Below, one piece after another: positions 15,260-25,164 of a stretch of 64,000 bases of DNA. The stretch comes from G963677445 sp963678275 (GTDB lineage: Bacteria > Bacteroidota > Ignavibacteria > Ignavibacteriales > Melioribacteraceae): contig OY782765.1 of the NCBI GenBank assembly GCA_963678275.1, positions 1,674,001 through 1,738,000 on the forward strand, given 5' to 3'. The position numbers and the translations under genes are program-made. The stretch's first letter is position 1. Every line of letters starts with the position of its first letter. The notes under the pieces were generated by a model. That model did not search any database. It saw nothing but the letters and a program-made list of their open reading frames with translations, and was not told the origin of the DNA.

Positions 15260-18200
15260 ATGTTAAGCGGATTAGTAAAAAAGATATTCGGTGACAAAAA
15301 TACCCGCAGTCTGAAAGAGCTCTGGCCAATAGTTGATGTGGTTAATTCATTTTATGAAAAACTGGAATCTCTTACTGAAGAAGAGCTGATAGGAAAGACC
15401 GCAGAATTCAAAGATCGTATAAATGAACATACTGCCGAAGTTCGCAATGAAATTGACCAATTAAAAGAAAAACTGAAAGAAGACAATTTTGAAGAAGATA
15501 AAGAAAAAATTTATGACGAGATAGAAAAACTATCGGAAACACTTGATGAACAGTATAATGAGATCCTCGATGAGCTTATGCCTGAGGCCTTCGCGGTTGT
15601 AAAGGAAACCTGCCGCAGGTTTGTTGGCAAGTCATGGGAAGCGGCCGGGAATAAAATAACCTGGAATATGGTGCCCTATGATGTTCAGCTTATTGGCGGC
15701 GCTGTTCTGCACCAGGGAAGAATCGCCGAGATGGCAACCGGGGAAGGTAAGACTCTCGTGGCAACATTGCCGATTTATCTGAATGCTCTTACCGGCAGAG
15801 GGGTTCACGTAATTACGGTGAACGATTATCTGGCGAAACGTGACAGTGAGTGGATGGGTGAAATATTTAAATTTCACGGCCTTACTGTCGGTTGTATACT
15901 TAATGATATGGACCCCGCCGAACGTACTGAAATATACAAGCAGGATATTACATACGGAACAAATAATGAATTCGGCTTCGACTACCTCAGGGATAACATG
16001 GCTGTCGCTAAAGAATATTGTGTCCAGAGAGGGCACAACTACGCGATTGTCGATGAGGTCGACTCGGTGCTCATTGATGAAGCCCGAACCCCCCTTATTA
16101 TTTCAGGTCCGGTGGAATCGGATGATCATAAATTTTACGATATGAAACCAAGAGTTGAACGGTTATTCAGAAAACAGTCTGCTTTGGCCGCCTCACTGGT
16201 GAAGGAAGCCGAAGAGCAGTTTAAAGATACCGAAACAAAAGGAGCCCGTGAAAAAGCCGGCCTCGCTCTGCTTCGCGCTCACAGGGGACATCCCAAAAAC
16301 AAAAGACTTCTTAAACTTTTCAGCGAACCGGAATATAAAAAGTTACTTGAAACAACCGAACTCGAATACCTCAGGGAAAACGCGAAAAGAATGCCGGAAG
16401 TTGATGAGGAATTATACTTCGCCATCGAGGAGAGAAACAATTCGATCGACCTGACAGAAAAAGGCCGCGAGGAACTGGCAGTCGGCTCATCAGAGGGAAA
16501 AGATTTTTTCGTGCTTCCCGATCTTGGAACTGAGATAAGTAAAATAGAGAATGACACTTCCCTTTCGGAAGAGGATGTTAAGAAGAAAAAAGATGAACTC
16601 TATCATCTTTATTCCGAAAGAAGCGACAGAATACATACATTAAACCAGCTTCTGAAAGCCTATACTCTTTTTTCCAAGGATGATGAATATGTTGTTACCG
16701 ATGATGGCAAAATAGCGATCGTGGATGAGTTCACAGGCCGTATTCTTCCCGGCAGAAGATACTCCGACGGCTTGCATCAGGCTATTGAAGCCAAAGAAAA
16801 TGTTAAGGTTGAAAGGGATACACAAACACTCGCGACTATCACTCTACAGAATTATTTCAGGCTATATAAAAAACTCGCAGGTATGACAGGCACCGCGGAA
16901 ACAGAGGAAAATGAATTTTTCGAAATCTACAAGCTGGAAGTAGTTGTAATACCAACAAACAGACCTGTGATAAGAGATGACGCGGAGGACGCGATTTATC
17001 GTACCAAAAGGGAAAAATTCAACGCGATCATAGAAAAGATCAAAGAACTCAGAGAGAAAAAACAACCGGTCCTTGTGGGAACAACAAGCGTTGAAGTTTC
17101 GGAAACACTAAGCAGAATGCTTAAACGCCAGGCTGTCCCTCATAACGTGCTTAACGCGAAACATCATCAGCGTGAGTCGGAAGTGGTCGCGCATGCCGGA
17201 CAGCCGGGAGCCGTTACAATCGCGACCAATATGGCAGGAAGGGGAACCGATATCAAGCTGGGCGCGGGAGTGAAAGAAAACGGCGGTTTATATATTTTAG
17301 GCACCGCCCGTCATGAATCAAGGCGAATTGACCGGCAGCTCAGGGGCCGTTCCGGAAGGCAGGGCGATCCCGGAACTTCCAAATTCTATATCTCACTCGA
17401 AGATGATCTTATGAGGCTTTTTGGCGGCGATAAGGTTACCAATGTGATGAGCAGAGTTGGTATGCAGGAAGGGGAGGCTATTGAACACTCCCTCATTACC
17501 AGGTCTGTGGAAAGAGCGCAGAAAAAAGTTGAGGAAAATAACTTCGCTATCAGAAAGAGACTACTCGAATATGATAACGTTATGAACCAGCAGCGAGAGG
17601 TAATTTACGCCAAGCGCCGGCAGGCGCTCGAAGGAGAAAGACTTCGTGGCGAAGTTATGGATTACCTCGATGAATATGTCGAAAGTGTGATTGATAATCA
17701 TTATGACGGAGGGTTATACCAGCCTATCCATGATGAAATCGTACAGAATCTTCTTGTTGATCACAAGGTTGAACAGGATAAATTTGAAGATGTGAAAAAA
17801 GAGGATCTGCATGATCAGATTTATCATTCGGCGCTGGAATTTTATAAACGCAAGGAGGAAATGCTCGGTTCTGAGCTGATGGCCAGACTCGAACGTTACG
17901 CGGTCCTCAGTATAATCGACAACAAATGGAAAGAACACCTCAGGGAAATGGATGACCTCAAAGAAGGTATTGGACTCAGAGCATATGGCCAGAAAGACCC
18001 GCTGATTGAATATAAAGCCGAAGCCTATAAACTTTTTGTTTCTCTTCTCGATCAGATTCGTAACGAAGTTGTTTCATTCTGCTACAAATTCTTCCCCCAG
18101 GCCCCCGATGAAGTCCAGGAGCAAAGGAGAAGGCCGGCGCGAATGACCACTATTAAAGATTCTGTTACTAATATGGGTATGCAGGGTTCTTCAGCTCAGC

Positions 18201-18322
18201 AGGATGAAGGCGCCAAAAGAGGAAAGCAGAAACCTGTAAGAGTTGAGCAGAAAGTTGGCAGGAATGAACCATGCCCCTGCGGAAGTGGTAAAAAATATAA
18301 ACATTGCCATGGAAAAAACTAA
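15260..18322 (+). CDS. secA: Preprotein translocase ATPase SecA
   Basis: The motor that drives unfolded preproteins through SecYEG; 1020 residues. Walker A is ATGEGKT near residue 160, Walker B/DEAD-like is VDEVDSVLIDEARTP, and the second nucleotide-binding domain carries NMAGRGTDIKLG and LRGRSGRQGDPG. It is longer than B. subtilis SecA (841) owing to an insertion of about 130 residues in the first ATPase domain, as in Bacteroidota/Chlorobi proteins. The C-terminus is a zinc-binding SEC-C motif (NEPCPCGSGKKYKHCHG). GGAG lies 6 nt before the ATG. glnB follows 15 nt downstream. Confidence 0.98.
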   Translation: MLSGLVKKIFGDKNTRSLKELWPIVDVVNSFYEKLESLTEEELIGKTAEFKDRINEHTAEVRNEIDQLKEKLKEDNFEEDKEKIYDEIEKLSETLDEQYNEILDELMPEAFAVVKETCRRFVGKSWEAAGNKITWNMVPYDVQLIGGAVLHQGRIAEMATGEGKTLVATLPIYLNALTGRGVHVITVNDYLAKRDSEWMGEIFKFHGLTVGCILNDMDPAERTEIYKQDITYGTNNEFGFDYLRDNMAVAKEYCVQRGHNYAIVDEVDSVLIDEARTPLIISGPVESDDHKFYDMKPRVERLFRKQSALAASLVKEAEEQFKDTETKGAREKAGLALLRAHRGHPKNKRLLKLFSEPEYKKLLETTELEYLRENAKRMPEVDEELYFAIEERNNSIDLTEKGREELAVGSSEGKDFFVLPDLGTEISKIENDTSLSEEDVKKKKDELYHLYSERSDRIHTLNQLLKAYTLFSKDDEYVVTDDGKIAIVDEFTGRILPGRRYSDGLHQAIEAKENVKVERDTQTLATITLQNYFRLYKKLAGMTGTAETEENEFFEIYKLEVVVIPTNRPVIRDDAEDAIYRTKREKFNAIIEKIKELREKKQPVLVGTTSVEVSETLSRMLKRQAVPHNVLNAKHHQRESEVVAHAGQPGAVTIATNMAGRGTDIKLGAGVKENGGLYILGTARHESRRIDRQLRGRSGRQGDPGTSKFYISLEDDLMRLFGGDKVTNVMSRVGMQEGEAIEHSLITRSVERAQKKVEENNFAIRKRLLEYDNVMNQQREVIYAKRRQALEGERLRGEVMDYLDEYVESVIDNHYDGGLYQPIHDEIVQNLLVDHKVEQDKFEDVKKEDLHDQIYHSALEFYKRKEEMLGSELMARLERYAVLSIIDNKWKEHLREMDDLKEGIGLRAYGQKDPLIEYKAEAYKLFVSLLDQIRNEVVSFCYKFFPQAPDEVQEQRRRPARMTTIKDSVTNMGMQGSSAQQDEGAKRGKQKPVRVEQKVGRNEPCPCGSGKKYKHCHGKN

Positions 18323-18337
18323 TTTGTTTGGAAATTT

Positions 18338-18676
18338 ATGAAAAAAATAGAAGCGATAATTCGGCCCTTTAAACTTGATGAGGTTAAAGAAGCTCTTCTG
18401 GAAGAAGGAATCAGGGGACTTACGATAACCGAAGTCAGAGGTTACGGCAGGCAAAAAGGACATACCGAAACCTACAGAGGAAGTGAATATCAGATAGAAT
18501 TTGTGCCCAAAATAAAAATTGAGGTTGTTGTTGATGATGACGAATCTGAACAGGTTATTGACGCTATTCTGAAAAATGCGAAGACCGGACAGGTCGGTGA
18601 TGGTAAAATTTTCATTTATGATGTTTCAGATGTTATCAGAATCAGAACCGAAGAGTCAGGCAGGGATGCCCTTTAA
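18338..18676 (+). CDS. glnB: Nitrogen regulatory protein P-II
   Basis: A 112-residue trimeric sensor of 2-oxoglutarate and ATP/ADP. The T-loop has the uridylylatable Tyr51 in YRGSEYQIEF, the B-loop is TGQVGDGKIFI and the C-loop carries RTEESG. There is no amtB or glnA nearby, so it cannot be assigned to GlnK by context. It lies 15 nt after secA, so it may be read through from it; no terminator is visible between them. Confidence 0.95.
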   Translation: MKKIEAIIRPFKLDEVKEALLEEGIRGLTITEVRGYGRQKGHTETYRGSEYQIEFVPKIKIEVVVDDDESEQVIDAILKNAKTGQVGDGKIFIYDVSDVIRIRTEESGRDAL

Positions 18677-18762
18677 CCGAGGGTATTTCTTTCTGCATAT
18701 TAATTTATACTCTTTTTAACTATTTTTAGTAATCCTTATTGAATTGATTAACAGGTTATTGA

Positions 18763-21093
18763 ATGAACAGTTTTAAGTCAGCGTCAGCCCGGACTGTTTT
18801 TGTTCTGGCATTATTATTTCTGACAGGGTGTGGTATCTGGACCGACTTTACCACCTACTTTAATTTGTATTACAACGCCTCAAAACTTTTTGAAGAAACT
18901 GAGGAAGAAATAGAACTTAAAAGAAAAGATCGTTTTCTTTTTAAGCAGGAAAAACTCGCGTCCACTATATCGCAGAATCTTGTAAAAGTTATAGAAAAAA
19001 GCTCCGCTATTCTGCATGATCATTCCTCTTCATCCTATTTTGACAGGGCGCTGCTGATGATTGGTAAATCTTTTTATTATCAGGAAGACTATTCAAAAGC
19101 AAAGAGAAAATTCAGCGAGCTTGTCGGCCTGGAAGAGACAGACCAGCATTTGAATCTCGAAAGCGCTCTCTGGCTGGCAAAAAGTGAACTTCAGTTAAGG
19201 AATTTTGATAAAGGCCTGGAACTTCTTGAGGAGGTAAAAAAGAAAGGACGTGAATTAGAAGAAACTGAAATTCTTGAAGAATCTTATGTTACGGAAATCA
19301 GTTTTTATATTTACCGCGAAAACTTTAACAGAGCGATTTTATTGCTGACTGAAATGAGAGAGCTGGCTGAGGATGATGAATTAAAAGCAGAATTATTATA
19401 CCAGCTTGGTCTGCTTTATCTTAAACAGGATGATATTAGCAATGCCGCTGAAGCTTTTGCCGCGGTTTCGGAATATTCACCTTCGTTTGAAATTGAATTT
19501 AACAGTAAACTTGAAAACGCTAAACTTCAGAAAAAGCTTGGCAATCCTGACCTGAGCCTCGAATTACTCGAAGAATTGCTGGATGAAGATAAAAACAGCG
19601 ATAAATTTGACGTTCTGGAATTTGAGTCCGCTTTGATATATTATGAAAAAAATGATATTGATGAAGCGATGGAGCGTTTTTTTGATATCGATACTACCTA
19701 TAAGAGCACACCCAGCGCCGGACAGGCTTCTTATATGATGGGTGTTATTCTTGAAAAAAGATTTTTTAATTATGACAGCGCCAAGTATCATTACGATAAA
19801 GCCCGCACAACCCAGCTTCCGGAAGAATATAAAGAAGACGCTCAGAAAAAGTCGGAGCTTTTTTCCAAATATAATAAGATATCAGACGACATCTATAATT
19901 ATGAAAGACAATTATATTACCTTGAAAATCCGGAAATCTATCAGCAGGATTCTATCGCCTGGGCTGAATACACAAAACAGGACTCAACACTACTGCAGGA
20001 AGGTGAGGAGGGAAAAGAAAAATTAACCGATGATACCGGCGAAAAAAAGGATGAGCTCTTTGATAATCCGGAAGAGCAGCAAGAGCAAAGTTCTGAAACA
20101 GAAGATGAAACTGTAACGGAAGATCAGGAAGAACCGGCTTCGGAAGGAGATGAGAATTGGAATGACGGTTTCGGCGAGGAAAAAATAATCCCTGTTCAGC
20201 CTGTTAAACCTCTTTTTGAAAAGGATTCCCTTTATTCTTTAATAACGAGTAATGAATTTGAACTTGGCAATCTCTTTTTAACTGAATTTGAAGTGCCTGA
20301 TTCAGCGGTCTTTTATTATTCAAAACTTGAGCATGAATATCCCGATTTAAAGTTCAGGCCGAAACTTCTCTTTGCCATAGGATCTTACTTCGCGAATATT
20401 GGAGAAAAAGAAAGAGCGGACAGCATGTATAACCTGGTTTATAATAACTACCGCCTCGACAGAATCGCAAATGAAGCTGCTATTAAACTGGGATATGAAC
20501 AGATTGATTTCGGCAGTGATCCGGCTGAAATGACATATAGTAATGCCGAGGAATTTTATCTGGATGGGAATTTTGAAACTGCCATTGATAGTTTTTATTA
20601 CCTTACAGAAAATTATCCCGAATCGCATCTTGTCGCCCGTTCATATTACGCTATCGGAAAAATACTGGAGGAGAATCTTCAACTTTACGACTCTGCCGCT
20701 GTTGTATATGACACCCTCGTAAGCAGATATAATAATACCGATTATTCCAGAGCAGTCAAACCGAGGCTGAATTCCTATAAACAGGAACAGAAAAGGGTGA
20801 TTGATTCAATTAAAGCTGTTGAAAAAAGAATTGCCGATTCTGTTAAAGCCGAAGAGAAAAAACTGGCAGACAGTATCGCCGCGGCAAACAAACAACTTTC
20901 CGCGGACTCACTTTCAACCTCTTCCGATTCATTATCAGTTCCTTCCGACTCTTTATCGGCTGGTGAAAGCATTTCTGATTCGTTATCGGCTGTAAAACCC
21001 GATTCTGTTAAAACGACTGAACTGAAAGCAGTGGAAGATTCAAGCGCGGCTATCCGTGATTCCATAGACAGAAAAAGTAAGCGATTTAAATAA
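18763..21093 (+). CDS. TPR-repeat lipoprotein, SprE/PorW-like
   Basis: A 776-residue lipoprotein: signal peptide with lipobox LTGC (Cys23), then WTDFTTYFNLYYNASKLF, a segment reminiscent of the N-terminus of SprE/PorW, T9SS-associated lipoproteins. Many tetratricopeptide-like helices follow (residues about 80-380 and 490-680). Between them is an acidic low-complexity linker, and at the end a coiled, Ser/Asp-rich tail. The window encodes T9SS cargo and PorV-like proteins, so a role at the secretion machine is plausible (inference). Other TPR lipoproteins cannot be excluded. Confidence 0.7.
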   Translation: MNSFKSASARTVFVLALLFLTGCGIWTDFTTYFNLYYNASKLFEETEEEIELKRKDRFLFKQEKLASTISQNLVKVIEKSSAILHDHSSSSYFDRALLMIGKSFYYQEDYSKAKRKFSELVGLEETDQHLNLESALWLAKSELQLRNFDKGLELLEEVKKKGRELEETEILEESYVTEISFYIYRENFNRAILLLTEMRELAEDDELKAELLYQLGLLYLKQDDISNAAEAFAAVSEYSPSFEIEFNSKLENAKLQKKLGNPDLSLELLEELLDEDKNSDKFDVLEFESALIYYEKNDIDEAMERFFDIDTTYKSTPSAGQASYMMGVILEKRFFNYDSAKYHYDKARTTQLPEEYKEDAQKKSELFSKYNKISDDIYNYERQLYYLENPEIYQQDSIAWAEYTKQDSTLLQEGEEGKEKLTDDTGEKKDELFDNPEEQQEQSSETEDETVTEDQEEPASEGDENWNDGFGEEKIIPVQPVKPLFEKDSLYSLITSNEFELGNLFLTEFEVPDSAVFYYSKLEHEYPDLKFRPKLLFAIGSYFANIGEKERADSMYNLVYNNYRLDRIANEAAIKLGYEQIDFGSDPAEMTYSNAEEFYLDGNFETAIDSFYYLTENYPESHLVARSYYAIGKILEENLQLYDSAAVVYDTLVSRYNNTDYSRAVKPRLNSYKQEQKRVIDSIKAVEKRIADSVKAEEKKLADSIAAANKQLSADSLSTSSDSLSVPSDSLSAGESISDSLSAVKPDSVKTTELKAVEDSSAAIRDSIDRKSKRFK

Positions 21094-21121
21094 TACTCCT
21101 GCCCCGAAAGGAAAATTTCTC

Positions 21122-21778
21122 ATGAAACGAAGGGAAGTTGCCGAACTCATTGAAGGAGGAGAGGGCCTTCGCGTTGAGTTTAAAAAACGGTTCTCAACCT
21201 TTGAAAAAATTGCCCGTGAAATTATCGCCCTTGCCAATACCAGGGGCGGGTATATTCTTTTCGGGGTTAATGATGACGGCACAGTTTGCGGCGTCGAAAG
21301 TGAAAAGGGGGAAGCTGAGCTTATAAAACGCGCTCTCAATGAGTATTGTCTCCCTGTTCCCGATACCAAACTGCACTTTTTTGAATTCGACGGATATGAG
21401 ATAGTCATCCTTGAAATTATGGAATCGGATGTGAAACCGCACAGAATTCAGGATTATCTGCCCGACTTTGACATTTCAAACGCGATTGTCTGTGTAAGGA
21501 TAAATGATAAAAGTGTGCAGGTTAGTAAAGAAATGATCAAAATTCTGCAGGCTGAATCTTCCGGCAAAAGACTCTACAAATATGAGATTGGGAAAACAGA
21601 GAAGAAAGTTTTTGAATACCTCGAAAAAAATGAAACTATCACCTCAAAGGAACTTGAGCAGGCAGCAAATATATCATCCAGAAGAGCCGCGAGAACTCTG
21701 ATAAAACTTGTGAGGGCAGGATTGATTTTTATCCATACAAAGGATAACGGTGAAAATTTTTATACCAATGCCGGCTGA
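21122..21778 (+). CDS. AlbA_2-domain protein with C-terminal winged helix
   Basis: 218 residues. The N-terminal 120 residues form an AlbA_2 (Schlafen AAA_4-like) domain: VEFKKRFSTFEKIAREIIAL, ANTRGGYILFGVNDDG. The last 60 residues look like a winged helix-turn-helix (ETITSKELEQAANISSRRAA). Such proteins are putative transcriptional regulators or nucleic-acid-binding proteins; the target is unknown. The start ATG is preceded by GAAAGGAAAA. It lies 28 nt after the SprE-like gene and may be co-transcribed. Confidence 0.85.
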   Translation: MKRREVAELIEGGEGLRVEFKKRFSTFEKIAREIIALANTRGGYILFGVNDDGTVCGVESEKGEAELIKRALNEYCLPVPDTKLHFFEFDGYEIVILEIMESDVKPHRIQDYLPDFDISNAIVCVRINDKSVQVSKEMIKILQAESSGKRLYKYEIGKTEKKVFEYLEKNETITSKELEQAANISSRRAARTLIKLVRAGLIFIHTKDNGENFYTNAG

Positions 21779-21832
21779 CATTACATATAAACTTTAATAT
21801 CCCGCCATTTCCACAATAATCATAATCATAGA

Positions 21833-22110
21833 CTGGCAAGCCGGAAGCAATGAGGAATTAGGAATTAGGAATGAGGAATTAGGAATTACGAATTACGAAT
21901 TGGTTTTCCCGGGAATATTTTTTTTGAATCGAATCTGCTTTGGAGAAGCAGCATTATTGCGGAACGTCCCCATGGGGTAGCAAAGGACAAAAAAATACAG
22001 TAAGATTCCGGTAGGAGATCAACAGAGCTAAACAAAGAAAAACGTCAATCCGAATTGCTGCAAAAAATATCTTGCCATTTTACGCAGAATTTAACTCCTT
22101 ACAGAATAAT
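21833..22110 (+). repeat. Module F, copy 4
   Basis: Starts CTGGCAAGCCGG, carries GGAATTA-type heptamers (21848-21900), a TCCCCATGGGG hairpin, and ends with a border motif (CTTGCCATTTTACGCAG to TACAGAATAAT, 22071-22110). Confidence 0.85.
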
Positions 22111-23175
22111 TGAATCCCTCCCCCCGTATAAAAAATAAACAATCACACCGCCGCCACCTGTCCCGGCCATCATACTCTTACTTCTACTCTTCCACTGATT
22201 TTTCATAAGGTTAATAAGGTTGAATATTACCGGTTTGTCACCGTGGCTATTAAGGTTAAAAAAATAAGGAATAAAGGTTTTTAAGCGTTTTTGTGCGATT
22301 TTGTGTTTTGGTGATTTTGTGGCTTTTTTTTGCCTCAACCCTCAAAGTTAGAGAAAACTGAGGAAAACTTTGCTTTTTAATTGTTCATTATTAATTGTTA
22401 ATTGAAATTTTACCATTTTGCGCAGAATTTAATTACTGACGGAATATTTCTGCCCCGTATGCATAATGAACAACTCAGCCGCCGCCTGTCCCGGCCATCA
22501 TACTCTTACTCCTACTCTTCCACTGATTTTCATAAGGTTAATAAGGTTGAATATTACCGGTTTGTCACCGTGGCTATTAAGGTTAAAAAAATAAGGAATA
22601 AGGGTTTTTAAGCGTTTTTGTGAGATTTTGTGTTTTGGTGATTTTGTGGCTTTTTTTTGTCTCAACTCTCAAAGTTAGAGAAAACTGAGGAAAACTTTGC
22701 TTTTTAATTGTTCATTATTAATTGTTAATTGAAATTTTACCATTTTGCGCAGAATTTAATTACTGACGGAATATTTCTGCCCCGTATGCATAATGAACAA
22801 CTCAGCCGCCGCCTGTCCCGGCCATCATACTCTTACTCCTACTCTTCCACTGATTTTTCATAAGGTTAATAAGGTTGAATATTACCGGTTTGTCACCGTG
22901 GCTATTAAGGTTAAAAAAATAAGGAATAAAGGTTTTTAAGCGTTTTTGTGCGATTTTGTGTTTTGGTGATTTTGTGGTTTTTTTTGCCTCAACCCTCAAA
23001 GTTAGAGAAAACTGAGGAAAACTTTGCTTTTTAATTGTTCATTGTTCATTATTAATTGTTAATTGCATTTTTGCCATTTTGCGTAGAATTTAACTCCTTA
23101 CGGAGTAATCCTTCCCCCGTATAAAAATTGAACAATATCACCACCGCCACCCATACCGTCCATCATACTCTTACT
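22111..23175 (+). repeat. Module C, three tandem units of about 326 bp plus a partial fourth
   Basis: The AAGGTTAATAAGGTTGAATA landmark begins at 22208, 22533 and about 22861, spacings of 325 and 328 bp. Each unit runs from a GCCGCCTGTCCCGGCCATCA segment to an AT-rich tail and the border motif (22411-22447, 22738-22774, 23071-23109). The fourth unit stops after about 65 bp. Open frames across it repeat with the unit and look non-coding. Confidence 0.85.
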
Positions 23176-23210
23176 CTGATTCTCTACCACCTTTTGATAT
23201 CAAATGTTCG

Positions 23211-23239
23211 CATAAAAAAAAGCCCCGCGCGGGGGCTTT
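23211..23239 (-). terminator. nadA rho-independent terminator
   Basis: Stem AAAGCCCC (23219-23226) with GGGGCTTT (23232-23239). On the minus strand it is followed by a run of Ts. It begins just past the nadA stop and would end the nadBCA transcript. Confidence 0.85.
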
Positions 23240-23244
23240 ATTTT

Positions 23245-24189
23245 TTATACAATTTCCAGCATTCGCTGAATAGGAAGTTTTGCTTTTTCGGCAAGCTCCT
23301 CAGGAACTTTAACCTCATATTTTTCATCGCGTAAAGCCTCATAGAGCTTTTCCACTGTAATCATCTTCATATATTCACATACCGAATCTTCACTGACCGG
23401 ATAGAAATTTTTGGAAGGAGCTGTTTTTTTCATACGGTGCAATATCCCTACTTCAGTAGCGATCAGAAAATCATCCGAATCTGATTCTTTTACTCTGTTG
23501 ATCATACCTTCGGTGGAATATATCCTGATATTTTCATCACCGCCATACTGGAGTGATTTGAGCATACAAGATGTTGAGCAGCCACATTCCGGATGAATCA
23601 GAATTTCGGCGTCGGGATATTTAGCCTGGGCGTCGCCAAGATTCATTTCACCTATTTTTGCGTGAACATGGCAAGCGCCGTCCCATATTTCCATATCGCG
23701 GCCGGTAACGGCTTTAACGTAGGAACCCAAAAATTTATCAGGCAGAAAAAGGATTTTTTTATTTTCCGGTATTGCCTGAACCACTTTAACCGCATTTGAA
23801 GAGGTGCAGCAATAATCGGTTTCCGCTTTTATCGCCGCGGTTGTATTTACATAAGAAACCACTACCGCTCCGGGATTTTCTTTTTTCCACTCAACAAGCT
23901 GTTCAGCGCTGATGCTCGCTGCCAGAGAACAACCAGCATCAGGATCCGGTATTAAAACTTTTTTATCGGGACTGATAACCGAAGCTGTTTCGGCCATAAA
24001 ATGCACTCCGCAAAAAACAATTATTTCCGCGTCAGTTCTACCTGCCTCCTGTGCGAGTCCGAGCGAATCGCCCACATAGTCCGCTATATCCTGTATTTCC
24101 GGTATTTCATAATTATGCGCGAGAATTACAGCTTTTTTCTCTTTTTTTAGTCTGTTTATCTCTTCAGTGAAATTTATTTTTTCACTCAT
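23245..24189 (-). CDS. nadA: Quinolinate synthase A
   Basis: A [4Fe-4S] enzyme that condenses iminoaspartate with dihydroxyacetone phosphate to quinolinate; 314 residues. The three cluster cysteines are in DAGCSLA, HPECGCS and DSVCEYM. Substrate-binding segments are AHNYE near the N-terminus and VSYVNTTAAIKAETDYCCTS. It is the last gene of nadB-nadC-nadA, about 100 nt after nadC, and is followed by a terminator. Confidence 0.97.
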   Translation of the reverse strand: MSEKINFTEEINRLKKEKKAVILAHNYEIPEIQDIADYVGDSLGLAQEAGRTDAEIIVFCGVHFMAETASVISPDKKVLIPDPDAGCSLAASISAEQLVEWKKENPGAVVVSYVNTTAAIKAETDYCCTSSNAVKVVQAIPENKKILFLPDKFLGSYVKAVTGRDMEIWDGACHVHAKIGEMNLGDAQAKYPDAEILIHPECGCSTSCMLKSLQYGGDENIRIYSTEGMINRVKESDSDDFLIATEVGILHRMKKTAPSKNFYPVSEDSVCEYMKMITVEKLYEALRDEKYEVKVPEELAEKAKLPIQRMLEIV

Positions 24190-24287
24190 CTTAGTTTCCT
24201 CTCAAATAAAAATGTTTTTCTCATGGAAAACTATGGAATTTCAAACTGAATTAAAAATATAAAGCGGGGCAATAACTTATATACCTG

Positions 24288-25136
24288 TTAAATAAACCGC
24301 ATGCTTATATCCAGAGCCTTAACAGAGTGAGTAAGAGCGCCTGAAGAAATATAATCAATTCCTGTTTTAGCCGTTTCTTTAAGTTTTTCAATTGTCATGT
24401 TGCCTGAAGCTTCTGTTTTACATCTGCCATCAATCAATTTAACAGCCTCACGCATCATATTGGCATCCATATTATCAAGCATTATTACATCCGGTTCGGC
24501 AGCCAAAGCTTCTTTTACCTCTTCAAGAGTGGTGGTTTCCACCTCAATTTTTACTTTACCCCCCGATTTTTCTCTTACCATTTTCACTGCTTCGGTTATA
24601 CTTCCCGCCACCTTAATGTGGTTATCCTTTATCATCGCCATATCGAATAAACCGATGCGATGATTATCTCCTCCCCCCGCCGCGACCGCGTATTTGTCAA
24701 GCAGCCTGTGCCCCGGAACGGTTTTCCTTGTATCCAGTATTATTACTCCGGTCCCTCTGACAGCTTCAACAAATTCCGAAGCGGCTGTAGCTATCCCCGA
24801 CATCCTCTGGAGGAAATTCAGGGCAGTCCTTTCTCCTGTAAGCAATGCCCGGTAATTACCGGTCATATTTAATATCCTGTCCCCTTTTTTTACCGGGGAG
24901 CCATCTTCTTTAAGTATTTCAATAACAATTTCACCACCTAACCTGTCGAATACTTTTTTAAATATATCAATACCCGCGATTATCCCATCCGCTTTGGCCG
25001 CAAGATACGCTTTTTTTTCCGCTTCGGCAGGGATAATCGAATCAGTTGTTATATCGCCTGATCCTATATCTTCTTCAAGCGCGAGGTCAATAATTTTATC
25101 TATTTGGGGCGAATCTGTTAATCTATATTTTGTCAT
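24288..25136 (-). CDS. nadC: Nicotinate-nucleotide pyrophosphorylase (carboxylating)
   Basis: Converts quinolinate and PRPP to nicotinate mononucleotide; 282 residues. Signatures are ERTALNFLQRMSGIAT, LDTRKTVPGHRLLDKYAV and GGGDNHRIGLFDMAMIKDNH, plus the late DVIMLDNMD and ASGNMT strands of the barrel. It lies 28 nt after nadB. Confidence 0.97.
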   Translation of the reverse strand: MTKYRLTDSPQIDKIIDLALEEDIGSGDITTDSIIPAEAEKKAYLAAKADGIIAGIDIFKKVFDRLGGEIVIEILKEDGSPVKKGDRILNMTGNYRALLTGERTALNFLQRMSGIATAASEFVEAVRGTGVIILDTRKTVPGHRLLDKYAVAAGGGDNHRIGLFDMAMIKDNHIKVAGSITEAVKMVREKSGGKVKIEVETTTLEEVKEALAAEPDVIMLDNMDANMMREAVKLIDGRCKTEASGNMTIEKLKETAKTGIDYISSGALTHSVKALDISMRFI

Positions 25137-25164
25137 TTTGTCACCGGTTAAAAGTCTAAAAAAA

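Noticed and set aside
18338..18676. Assigning the P-II protein as GlnK
   Set aside because: No amtB next to it; only the general P-II identity is supported.
22099..22999. Repeated small frames in module C
   Set aside because: They recur with each 326-bp unit, lack ribosome sites and have unusual composition.
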